From positions 1 through 64,000 of IMG/VR virus record IMGVR_UViG_3300022746_000020: DNA of 64,000 bases; one strand, given 5' to 3'. The DNA comes from a virus. Made by a program: the position numbers and the translations under genes. The notes under the pieces were generated by a model, which saw nothing but the letters and a program-made list of their open reading frames with translations, was not told the DNA's origin and searched no databases. Below, piece after piece: positions 51,599-59,440 of the stretch (position 1 is its first letter; each line of letters opens with the position of its first letter).

Positions 51599-52821
51599 TG
51601 TCTTATTTGGGCATCCCGCCATTCGGCCAAACAGTCAGAACAGTTACAACGATAACTGCAACTGCTAGCCAAACTATCTTTACACCTAATGGTGGATATA
51701 CTGTCGGCTATGTTGATGTATACTATAACGGCGTCAAGCTCGTTGCTGGTACTGACTTCTCTGCTACGGACGGATTAACGATTGTATTGACAGCAGGCGC
51801 TACTGCAAACGCAATTATCGAAACAGTTGCATATGGATCAGTGTCGATGGCTGATGCTATCCGTCGTTCTGGCGATACGTTCTCTGGTACAGTCAACTTT
51901 CCAAATAATAACATCATCGCTGCTAATGGTAGCGTTGGTATTGGTAATACTGCTCCTAAGGCTCCGCTAACAATCGGTGCAGCTAATGGCACATTTACAA
52001 ACCCATTGGTTCAAGCAGCAAGCTCAGCAAATAGCTGGTTGCAAATTAATGCACAGAACATAAACCCAGGTAACAACGCATCGACCGACTTGGTCCTTGC
52101 AAGAAATGACGGTACAGACACATCGAACTTCATCGACGTAGGTATCAACAGCAACAACTACAACCAAGCTGGTTATAGCATAATGACGCCCGGTAGTGGA
52201 TATGTGTTTACTAATGGTGGCGATCTTGTTATCGGCACGCAGACAGCACATAACATTCTTTTCCACACTGGCAATACTACTGCAGCATCGGAAAAGTTGC
52301 GCATTAATACTACTGGCGCAATTATTCTTGCGGGCGGTAACGTAGCTGCTAGTGGGGTTGGTATTGCGTTTCCAAATACACAAGTGACAACATCTGATCC
52401 GAATACATTAGACGATTATGAAAAAGGAACATGGTCGCCATATGCATATGGATCGACTACTGCTGGAACCGGAACATATAGCGCGACTAACAACAAGGGT
52501 GCATATGTGAAGATCGGTTCGCTAGTTACTGCATATTTTTCATTCAATTGCACGTCCACGCATACTGGTACTGGATTGCTGTTCATAGGCGGCCTTCCAT
52601 TTAGCAATTATGGATATACGTGGGTAAGCGGTGCTGTGGGGTATTGGGCTAGCCTGCTTACCACCACAGCAACGTATGTGGGTTGTTACATAGATCCTGG
52701 ATCGTCGGGTGTTGTAATTACATATACAAACTCTGCTGTAGCGGGCGTAAGCTACTTGAGCCCAGCAGCGTTACAAAACGGGACGCATATTATAGGCTCT
52801 GTGACCTATAGAGTTGCTTGA
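51598..52821 (+). CDS. Tail fibre with shared module and DYEKGTWSP-type tip
   Basis: 407 residues. N-terminal beta module of a second type (ITATASQTIFTPNGGYTVGY then VDVYYNGVKLVAGTDFS, about 18-60), RSGDTFSGTVNFP, then the shared module (NPLVQAASSANSWLQINAQN, about 133-235), then DPNTLDDYEKGTWSP near 268 and a C-terminal tip (YVKIGSLVTAYFSF, LLFIGGLPFSNYG). It therefore combines parts found separately in 45143/57002, 59441 and 41582, a clear case of domain shuffling. Confidence 0.78.
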   Translation: MSYLGIPPFGQTVRTVTTITATASQTIFTPNGGYTVGYVDVYYNGVKLVAGTDFSATDGLTIVLTAGATANAIIETVAYGSVSMADAIRRSGDTFSGTVNFPNNNIIAANGSVGIGNTAPKAPLTIGAANGTFTNPLVQAASSANSWLQINAQNINPGNNASTDLVLARNDGTDTSNFIDVGINSNNYNQAGYSIMTPGSGYVFTNGGDLVIGTQTAHNILFHTGNTTAASEKLRINTTGAIILAGGNVAASGVGIAFPNTQVTTSDPNTLDDYEKGTWSPYAYGSTTAGTGTYSATNNKGAYVKIGSLVTAYFSFNCTSTHTGTGLLFIGGLPFSNYGYTWVSGAVGYWASLLTTTATYVGCYIDPGSSGVVITYTNSAVAGVSYLSPAALQNGTHIIGSVTYRVA

Positions 52822-52833
52822 TTTTCACAATTA

Positions 52834-52853
52834 CCTAGTATGGATTTACTAGG
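52834..52853 (+). other. Perfect 7-bp inverted repeat
   Basis: CCTAGTA and TACTAGG flank a 6-base loop in the 55-base gap between two fibre genes. There is no T-run after it, so it is not a standard terminator; it may be a structured leader element for the gene at 52877. Confidence 0.4.
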
Positions 52854-52876
52854 CGGACACTAAAAGGAGAAACAAA

Positions 52877-53131
52877 ATGGCATTATCAGAAGTAAAAGTA
52901 ATAGACAAAATCGAAGTAGTAGAGAACGGCACATTACAAGTTCGTGAAGCTACTCGTATTCTAAAAGACGGCGAACAGATCGCCCAAACATATCATCGCT
53001 GGAGCTTTGCTCCTGGTTCTGATGTATCAGAAATGCCTGCAAATGTGCAAGCAATTGCATCTGCAGCATGGACATCGGAAGTCGTATCGGCATATCAAGC
53101 ACAACAAGCAGAAATCGCTAATAGAGGTTAA
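52877..53131 (+). CDS. Small fibre-associated protein (VIDKIEVVENG type)
   Basis: 84 residues. VKVIDKIEVVENGTLQVREATRI, then a hairpin and SEMPANVQAIASAAWTSEVV helix. I recall similar proteins in many marine phages next to fibre genes; function is unknown. A strong SD (AAGGAGA) lies 7 bases before ATG, suggesting high expression. Confidence 0.7.
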   Translation: MALSEVKVIDKIEVVENGTLQVREATRILKDGEQIAQTYHRWSFAPGSDVSEMPANVQAIASAAWTSEVVSAYQAQQAEIANRG

Positions 53132-53133
53132 TT

Positions 53134-54312
53134 GTGAGTAATTCTAGAACGCTATCGGATTTTATCGGCTCGTCTGGTACGCCAGCGTTCACGAGCAACA
53201 CTACGTTTGCAGCTAACGTTGCTGTTACTGGCGCTGCTACCTTTGCAAATACAGTCGCGTTTACATCTAATGGATCGATAACACTTCCTATCGGAACGAC
53301 AGCTCAACGTGCAGGATCAAATGGATCGATTCGATTTAATAGCAACACTAACGTAGTCGAAGAGTATAATGGTTCGCGTTGGTTATCTGGCAACTATCCA
53401 GGATCATCGCCGCAAAATGCTGCTAACTCAGCTGTAGAAATCTGGCAGGCTGGTGGCCGCGGCAAAGGATTCTTCTGGTTAAATAGCCCCAATGGCGGTA
53501 CTGTTCAAAATTTTTGTGATCTCGATACGCTAGACGAGAATGGTCAGTCTGGCTGGATTCTCGTCGCTATGTTTCCGATGGCACAGAACTGGCGCGATGA
53601 TGGACTGTCGACTAGACAAGTATTGAACCCATTCGACCTTGTAATGAACCAGAACGATGGTACCCCTCAACCTGACCGTAAAATGTGGTCAGCAAACTGG
53701 GGTGATTATCAGATGAACAAGTTCCGCATTCAAAATGCATGGAGCATCATCGAGACTGGACCGAATGCCACAATGGATTGGTATTTCAATTACTCAAACG
53801 CATGTGCATGGAAGCAAGTATGGAATTGGCAGACAGGTACTGGCAATTATATGAACGATACGTCGGGCGATAACAACGGCAACATCAATGCCGCATATTG
53901 CTCTGGATGGCCAGCACCGACTAACCAAGCAGGTGCGCTACCACGCTGCTGTTTGCGTGGATTTAACTGGGCATACAACTTGAAGTTTGGATATCAAGTC
54001 GGCCAACGCTGGAATAATCTGTCTGACTCTGCTGGCGGCGGTACAGCACAAAACACATCATATAATTGGTGGGCTGGATTAACACAGCCCCACAATACAC
54101 TTGGATGGGGGGTTGGTGGCGATGGGTCTCTTGCTATTCTTCCACAAGGTAGCACATATACGACTGCTGGACAAGATTGCGACTCAATGAACTGTAAAGT
54201 GGGTGTCGACGACACCAGCGGCGCAACTTTGTGGTCATCCTCCGCTACTGCCAGTGTTACGCAAACTGGCCTCACTGACTATTATCGTAGTCTCTACTTC
54301 TGGATCAAATAA
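53134..54312 (+). CDS. Tail fibre with fibrinogen-like C-terminal domain
   Basis: 392 residues from a GTG start (GAGG 7 bases upstream; the gene begins 2 bases after the previous stop). A short shaft (FAANVAVTGAATFANTVAF) and RFNSNTNVVEEYNGSRW are followed from about 105 by GFFWLNSPNGGTVQNFCDLD then GWILVAMFPMAQNWRDD, which resembles the start of fibrinogen-related lectin domains (C-D-x-x-x...GGW-x-L-V). The remainder has many Trp, Asn and Cys and ends YYRSLYFWIK. In animals such domains bind acetylated or sulfated sugars. A glycan-binding tip is likely; exact family not certain. Confidence 0.68.
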   Translation: MSNSRTLSDFIGSSGTPAFTSNTTFAANVAVTGAATFANTVAFTSNGSITLPIGTTAQRAGSNGSIRFNSNTNVVEEYNGSRWLSGNYPGSSPQNAANSAVEIWQAGGRGKGFFWLNSPNGGTVQNFCDLDTLDENGQSGWILVAMFPMAQNWRDDGLSTRQVLNPFDLVMNQNDGTPQPDRKMWSANWGDYQMNKFRIQNAWSIIETGPNATMDWYFNYSNACAWKQVWNWQTGTGNYMNDTSGDNNGNINAAYCSGWPAPTNQAGALPRCCLRGFNWAYNLKFGYQVGQRWNNLSDSAGGGTAQNTSYNWWAGLTQPHNTLGWGVGGDGSLAILPQGSTYTTAGQDCDSMNCKVGVDDTSGATLWSSSATASVTQTGLTDYYRSLYFWIK

Positions 54313-54611
54313 TGCAGAATAATTACATTAACTACCAGACTGTTTTAGAAAAGAAGTTTTCCTTCTATGACTGGAGTATCGCCGATCCTGAAAATTACGA
54401 TACGCTCGTATGGAATTCGGATCCGTCCCTCAAGCCAACCAAAGAGTTTCTAGATAATAAGATTAATGCTGCGAAGCAAGATTATGCTAGACATCGCAAG
54501 ATGTACTACCCATCAATAGAGGCTCAACTAGATACATTATACCATGGCGGATACGATGCGTGGAGAGCTTCAATAGAGGCTGTTAAGACTACTTTCCCAA
54601 AACCAGAGTAA
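54312..54611 (+). CDS. Small fibre chaperone-like protein (YPSI-QLD type)
   Basis: 99 residues. The C-terminal half (YYPSIEAQLDTLYHGGYDAW, IEAVKTTFP) is related to 49279. The N-terminus (YQTVLEKKFSFYDWSIADPE) is specific. It overlaps the fibrinogen-like fibre by one base (TAATG) and probably assists it. Confidence 0.7.
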   Translation: MQNNYINYQTVLEKKFSFYDWSIADPENYDTLVWNSDPSLKPTKEFLDNKINAAKQDYARHRKMYYPSIEAQLDTLYHGGYDAWRASIEAVKTTFPKPE

Positions 54612-54614
54612 TGT

Positions 54615-55370
54615 ATGGCACTAAGTAAAATCACAGCAGATTCGCTTCAAGCAAACGTAGTAGCGAGTGCTATTGGATATGTTCCAGCTAACGCAGCTGG
54701 CGATAACTTCACTGGCCAAGTCAAGGTATCTGGCCCTATGGCCAACATTGGCCCTACGTCTAAGGGTGTGTATATTGGATATGATCCAAACGCAGCAAAC
54801 AACGTTGGCATCGAAATTGTATCCGGACCAGTCGGTATATCGTGGGTAGACTTTGGTAATGGTGATGGATCGGATTTCAGAGGACGCATTGGATATGATT
54901 CGAATACCAATGCGCTCTTCCTATGTACAAACACTCTTAATAGATTAAACATCGATTCAACAGGCCGCATGACGGTGCCGAACCAGCCGATGTTTTCAGG
55001 TATCAGAAACACGACACCAACAACACTGGCGTCTGGAAACGTCGTACTACACAACGTCACCGTAACAGATGTTGGTGGTTATTATAGTGCTGCAACCGGT
55101 AGATTTACATGCCCAGTTGCTGGCAGATATATGGTAACGATTGGCGGCCATGCTGAAAACTCTCAGCCGACTTCACATCAAATCAGAAAGAACGGCACAA
55201 CGGTAGCATATGAGTATGGGTCGATGCCTTCTGGAAGCTATGTTGCTATGTCTAGAACCATCATTCTAACTTGTGCAGCTAATGATTATATTGACCACTA
55301 TATCTCGACTGGTACGTTCTGGTGCGGTGATGGTTCTGGCCTCACAATGACAGTCATGCTAGTTTCTTAA
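54615..55370 (+). CDS. Tail fibre with C1q-like tip
   Basis: 251 residues. Head MALSKITADSLQANVVAS, a connector with IGYVPANAAGDNFTGQVKVSG, a domain around IGYDPNAANNVGIEIVSG, then a C1q-like tip from about 124 (FSGIRNTTPTTLASGN, GRFTCPVAGRYMVTIG, IILTCAANDYIDHYI). The tip carries several Thr/Asn-rich loops. Confidence 0.75.
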   Translation: MALSKITADSLQANVVASAIGYVPANAAGDNFTGQVKVSGPMANIGPTSKGVYIGYDPNAANNVGIEIVSGPVGISWVDFGNGDGSDFRGRIGYDSNTNALFLCTNTLNRLNIDSTGRMTVPNQPMFSGIRNTTPTTLASGNVVLHNVTVTDVGGYYSAATGRFTCPVAGRYMVTIGGHAENSQPTSHQIRKNGTTVAYEYGSMPSGSYVAMSRTIILTCAANDYIDHYISTGTFWCGDGSGLTMTVMLVS

Positions 55371-55373
55371 ACG

Positions 55374-55381
55374 AATAAATA
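55374..55381 (+). promoter_or_regulatory. Late promoter motif AATAAATA
   Basis: In the 37-base gap before 55408, 26 bases upstream of the ATG, followed by AAGGAATCATTATG. Spacing fits a T4-like late promoter. Confidence 0.55.
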
Positions 55382-55407
55382 CATCACCTAATAATAAAGG
55401 AATCATT

Positions 55408-55674
55408 ATGTCAAAAACATACACAATTACTCTTTCCGCAGCCGAAGACAAGGCACTTGGATTCATCGCTTTCTCTCAACAAGAATGGATCGATAATGCC
55501 GTTCACGAGCGTTGCCGCATTGCTATCGAAGAAATCGTAGCAGCAGAAGTTCAACGCAAACTTGCAGCTGGCGAAACAATCTCTGGCTCTAAAGAAGACA
55601 TCGTTGTTGCAGCTCCAATCCAATCGGCAGCAGAACGTCAAGCAGCAGCTGAGGCAGCACAACCTAACGCTTAA
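55408..55674 (+). CDS. Small helical protein, fibre-associated
   Basis: 88 residues, paralogous at its N-terminus to 44848: YTITLSAAEDKALGFIAFSQQEWIDNAV. The remaining helices (IEEIVAAEVQRKLAAG) are Ala/Glu-rich. SD AAGGAA lies 9 bases before ATG. Located just before cassette A copy 3, it may be a chaperone for it. Confidence 0.68.
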   Translation: MSKTYTITLSAAEDKALGFIAFSQQEWIDNAVHERCRIAIEEIVAAEVQRKLAAGETISGSKEDIVVAAPIQSAAERQAAAEAAQPNA

Positions 55675-55686
55675 AGGCAACAACGC

Positions 55687-56661
55687 GTGCGCAAGATAGA
55701 CTTTTCAAGACTAAAAACGACTGAGGCGGTTCCGTCTGGCTTTCTGTCGTTAATGTCGACGTCGCTTTATAATGCAAACTCAACAACGAGTGGTATTGTA
55801 AAGCTGGTAGACACTACGTCTAACACTAGCGCAACAGTTGCCGCTTCAGCAAACGCCGTTAACCAGACATTAGTCAGCGCTCAGATTCTCGCTGGCTCTG
55901 CATATGCCAATGCCGTCACTTACACCAATTCGTTAGGCGCGACGGCATACGCTAACGCCGTTGCATATGCAAACACAATCGCAGCGACAGCGTACGCGAA
56001 TGCAGCAAGCAGAGCAGCAGATGCATTTACGAACGCTGTTGCATATGCAGCATCGAACACGTACGTCAATACACAGCTCGGTCTCAAGGCAGATCTGGCT
56101 GGTGCGTCATTCACGGGTGCCGTTTCCATCGCAAATAGCGCAAACGTTTCTGGTTCGTTACAAGTTGGCGGTGTGCTAACAGTAGCAGGAAACTTGGTAA
56201 TTAATGGAACGACAACGACTGTTAACACAAGTTCGATCAACGTTACCGATTCGTTGCTATACCTTGCTTCCAACAATGAAGTATCTGATTCTTTAGATAT
56301 TGGTTTTGCTGCTCACTATAATAATGGTGCTGGCGCGAATGGTCATACTGGTTTGATTAGAAGTTCACTCACGAAAAAGTATTACCTATTTCAAAACTAT
56401 CAACCAGAGTTCTTCGCAAATAACGTAGTAGATGTTGCTAATACTGCAACTGGTATTCAGATGGCAGACTTGGTCGTTGGTAACTTTACTGCAAACAATA
56501 CACTCGCTGCCGGTAACACAACAATTACAGGCACCCTAAATACTTCCGGATTACTTACCGCTAATGCGATCACAGTATCGAATGTTAGCGCGACTCAAAC
56601 TAACTTACAAGTAGACGCGGCCGGAACAGCAACTGCTATGGCTATCGTCTTCGGTGGATAA
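55687..56661 (+). CDS. Tail fibre protein, cassette A copy 3
   Basis: 324 residues from a GTG start 12 bases after the previous stop. Same plan as 40286 and 46825: adaptor IDFSRLKTTEAVPSGFLSLM, alanine-rich coiled coil (about 65-125), AASNTYVNTQLGLKADLAG, INVTDSLLYLASNNEVSDSL, HYNNGAGANGHTG, KKYYLFQNYQPEFF. The tail ends with VDAAGTATAMAIVFGG. The three copies are about equally diverged by eye, so duplication is not recent. Confidence 0.8.
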   Translation: MRKIDFSRLKTTEAVPSGFLSLMSTSLYNANSTTSGIVKLVDTTSNTSATVAASANAVNQTLVSAQILAGSAYANAVTYTNSLGATAYANAVAYANTIAATAYANAASRAADAFTNAVAYAASNTYVNTQLGLKADLAGASFTGAVSIANSANVSGSLQVGGVLTVAGNLVINGTTTTVNTSSINVTDSLLYLASNNEVSDSLDIGFAAHYNNGAGANGHTGLIRSSLTKKYYLFQNYQPEFFANNVVDVANTATGIQMADLVVGNFTANNTLAAGNTTITGTLNTSGLLTANAITVSNVSATQTNLQVDAAGTATAMAIVFGG

Positions 56662-56664
56662 ACA

Positions 56665-56991
56665 ATGGCAAACACGTTCAAAAATAAAGGCCTAGCATTA
56701 ACAACGACGTCTAGAACGGACTTGTATACTTGCCCAGCTAACACAGCTGCAGTTATTCATACACTAAACATTGCAAACGTCAATGGCGTGTCTAGCTCTT
56801 CGATTACGATTGAAGTATATGATACATCCGCAGCTGCATACTATAAAATTGGATACTTGATTCCAGTTCCAGGCGGATCGTCATACTTCTATGATAAGCC
56901 TTTGAATTTGGAAGCAGGGGACAAGGTATCGTTAACTGCGACTACAGCGAACTACTTGGAAGCGTTTGCATCTATTCTTGAAATTGCATAA
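56665..56991 (+). CDS. Small beta structural protein, cassette A copy 3
   Basis: 108 residues, more distant from 41256 and 47806 but with the same strand plan (VIHTLNIANVNG, SITIEVYDTSAAAYYKIGYLIPVPGG, LNLEAGDKVSLTAT, FASILEI). It sits in the same slot between fibre shaft and GNGSNT fibre. Confidence 0.68.
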   Translation: MANTFKNKGLALTTTSRTDLYTCPANTAAVIHTLNIANVNGVSSSSITIEVYDTSAAAYYKIGYLIPVPGGSSYFYDKPLNLEAGDKVSLTATTANYLEAFASILEIA

Positions 56992-57001
56992 GGAGCGCTA
57001 A

Positions 57002-58777
57002 ATGGGATATGGTGGCAAAATAGCCTCGCGCTCAGGTGACGTAAGAAGATTCAACTTTACAGGCAATGGATCGAACACAGCTTTCGATCTTGGTTTCTCG
57101 CCTGCAACACAAAACCAACTAATCATCACGATCAACGGCGTCGTTCAACACTACGATGCGTTCTCTGTTTCAGGCTCGGTAGTAACATTCACTGGCACGC
57201 CTGCGGCTGGCGATTATATTCAAGTCACAGCAGTTGTAGACGCTATCGGTGTGACTGGTATTCCAGACGGTGCGATCGCAAACGTATCTTCTTTGAAAGT
57301 CACAACTACGCCGGTGTTAATTGGTAATGCGGTTGGTACCTTCAGCAATCCAATCATCCAAGCAGCAAGCACAGCTAACAGTTGGATTCAAATTAACGCA
57401 CAGAATTTAAATAACGGCAACAATGCATCAACTGATGCTATTCTTGCTCGTTCTGATGGTAATGATAATGCTGGATACATCGATATGGGTATCAACAGCA
57501 ATACGTACAGCCAAGCTGCATACAGCATTATGACGCCGAACAGCGGCTATGTGTTTGTTAATGGTGGTGACTTGGTGCTCGGTACTCAGACTGCTCACAA
57601 CATCATTTTCCATACTGGCAATACGACCGCCAGTTCAGAGAGGCTGCGAATCACATCCAATGGCGCTATCGCGTTCCCAGACGGCACACAATTCAGCACT
57701 GCCAGTTCATTCGGAATGCGCAATCGTGTTATCAATGGTGCGATGGCATTCGATCAGCGCGCGTCGGGTAACCCACAAACAGGTGTCACTGGCGGGGCAG
57801 GATGGTATTTGGCGGACCGGTTTCGTATAGGTGGTTCGGCGCTCACGACAGGACGACTTACTTTCCAACAAGTCGTTGACGCCCCAGCTGGATTTAAATA
57901 TTCTGGCAAAATCACAACCACGGCCGCACAGACGACAACAACTGAAACTATTGTTTTATCGCACATCATTGAGGGGTTAAACACTTTAGATCTTGGCTGG
58001 GGAACAGCCAGCGCTGCTAACGTCACGTTGTCGTTTTGGGTTAAGGCATCATTAACTGGCACCTACCCTGTGGCGGTACGTTGCGATAATGCAAACGCAA
58101 CCTACGTTGCAACGTATACAATTAATAGTGCAAATACGTGGCAATATATAACGTTGAATATTCCTGGCCCAACATTTGGAACGTGGAGCACGACTAACGC
58201 AAATGGTATCCGTATCGATTGGGATTTGGGGTCTGGAACGAATGGGTCCTCATCTTCCGCTGGTAATGTAACTACGACTCCAAATGCATGGCAGACATAC
58301 GATGCGTTTAGAACGTCAACTAGTGTGCAGCTACAAGCTAACTTGAATGCGACATGGCAGATCACAGGCATTCAGTTTGAAAGGGGTAATGTGGCTACTC
58401 CATTTGAAGCGAGATCGTTCAGCACAGAACTGGCTTTGTGCCAGCGCTACTATCAAATCATAGCAGCAGGTTCGGGTGCACCCATTGGTATAGGTGCATT
58501 TGTTGGAACTACCGATTTCAGATTGTCGTATATGTTCCCTGTACAGATGAGAGCAGCACCTAGCGGCATAACGTGCGTCAGTGGTACTGGTTACTACCGC
58601 TTCTATTGGGGCAGTGGCGTAAGCTCGACGTTCAACGGATTTGTGCTAGACACTGCATCCCCACAAGGCATATCAATGTACACTGGTGGTGGTTTGTCGG
58701 GTGTTACAGCAGGCCAGAGTGGGTTCTGTTTAACAAACAATACAGCTGCGTATTTGGCAGCTAATGCGGATCTATAA
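57002..58777 (+). CDS. Long fibre: beta module, shared module and KNRIINGAM-type tip
   Basis: 591 residues. N-terminal module FTGNGSNTAFDLGFSPATQN (about 19-85), shared module (NPIIQAASTANSWIQINAQN, MGINSNTYSQAAYSIM, about 118-215), then FGMRNRVINGAMAFDQRASG near 236 opens a tip like that of 50279 (LSFWVKASLTGTY, WQITGIQFERGNVATPFEAR, LALCQRYY) ending LAANADL. It is the third gene of cassette A copy 3 and combines the parts of 45143 and 50279. SD AGGAG is 6 bases before ATG. Confidence 0.8.
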   Translation: MGYGGKIASRSGDVRRFNFTGNGSNTAFDLGFSPATQNQLIITINGVVQHYDAFSVSGSVVTFTGTPAAGDYIQVTAVVDAIGVTGIPDGAIANVSSLKVTTTPVLIGNAVGTFSNPIIQAASTANSWIQINAQNLNNGNNASTDAILARSDGNDNAGYIDMGINSNTYSQAAYSIMTPNSGYVFVNGGDLVLGTQTAHNIIFHTGNTTASSERLRITSNGAIAFPDGTQFSTASSFGMRNRVINGAMAFDQRASGNPQTGVTGGAGWYLADRFRIGGSALTTGRLTFQQVVDAPAGFKYSGKITTTAAQTTTTETIVLSHIIEGLNTLDLGWGTASAANVTLSFWVKASLTGTYPVAVRCDNANATYVATYTINSANTWQYITLNIPGPTFGTWSTTNANGIRIDWDLGSGTNGSSSSAGNVTTTPNAWQTYDAFRTSTSVQLQANLNATWQITGIQFERGNVATPFEARSFSTELALCQRYYQIIAAGSGAPIGIGAFVGTTDFRLSYMFPVQMRAAPSGITCVSGTGYYRFYWGSGVSSTFNGFVLDTASPQGISMYTGGGLSGVTAGQSGFCLTNNTAAYLAANADL

Positions 58778-58779
58778 TC

Positions 58780-59436
58780 ATGGCACTGACTAAAATAACA
58801 GCAACAAATATTGGATACACACCCGCTAACAAGGCAGGCGATGTTCTAACTGGTGCTCTTACAGTGCCAAACTTGGGTGTTGGTAGCGTAGCCGATTCTA
58901 ATACTACGAATAGAACAATCACATATCAGAATGCTGGAAAGAACTGGTATGTTGGATTGCGCGGCGACACATCTAATGCGTGGTCAATTGCTGATGATTC
59001 TGCACATCGAATGATGGTCGACGCTAACGGTCGCATCACGATGCCATACCAACCAAGCTGGTGCGTTGAGTATTATGGTATGACTGTGTCCGCAAGCACG
59101 ACATATAACTATACTGGTGGCACTGTGTTCATTAACAACGGTTCCTACTACTCAACGAGCACCGGCAGGTTCACTGCTCCCGTTGCAGGATACTACTTGG
59201 TGAGCGCATCGATTGAGCAGAGCACTTCGTCGGGCACGACTGGGTCAGTAGTAGTAAACAAGAATGGGGCTAGCCAGTTTCAAGCGCTCGCGTATAGCGC
59301 CATATACAACAGCGGTTCTTTGACTGGTATAATTTACTGCGCGGTAAATGATTACCTCACATTAACATCATATGGCAACAACGGCCTTTCTTACAACGTA
59401 TACACAACACGCTTCACAGGCCATTTGATAGGATAA
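58780..59436 (+). CDS. Tail fibre with C1q-like tip
   Basis: 218 residues. Head MALTKITATNIGYTPANKAG, a short middle domain (GKNWYVGLRGDTSNAWSIAD), and a C1q-like tip from about 90 (QPSWCVEYYGMTVSASTTYN, FTAPVAGYYLVSASIEQ, VNDYLTLTSYG) ending FTGHLIG. It starts 2 bases after the previous stop. Confidence 0.76.
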   Translation: MALTKITATNIGYTPANKAGDVLTGALTVPNLGVGSVADSNTTNRTITYQNAGKNWYVGLRGDTSNAWSIADDSAHRMMVDANGRITMPYQPSWCVEYYGMTVSASTTYNYTGGTVFINNGSYYSTSTGRFTAPVAGYYLVSASIEQSTSSGTTGSVVVNKNGASQFQALAYSAIYNSGSLTGIIYCAVNDYLTLTSYGNNGLSYNVYTTRFTGHLIG

Positions 59437-59440
59437 TACA

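Noticed and set aside
52834-52853. Inverted repeat as rho-independent terminator
   Set aside because: No U-tract follows; the stem has only 7 pairs and mixed AT/GC content.
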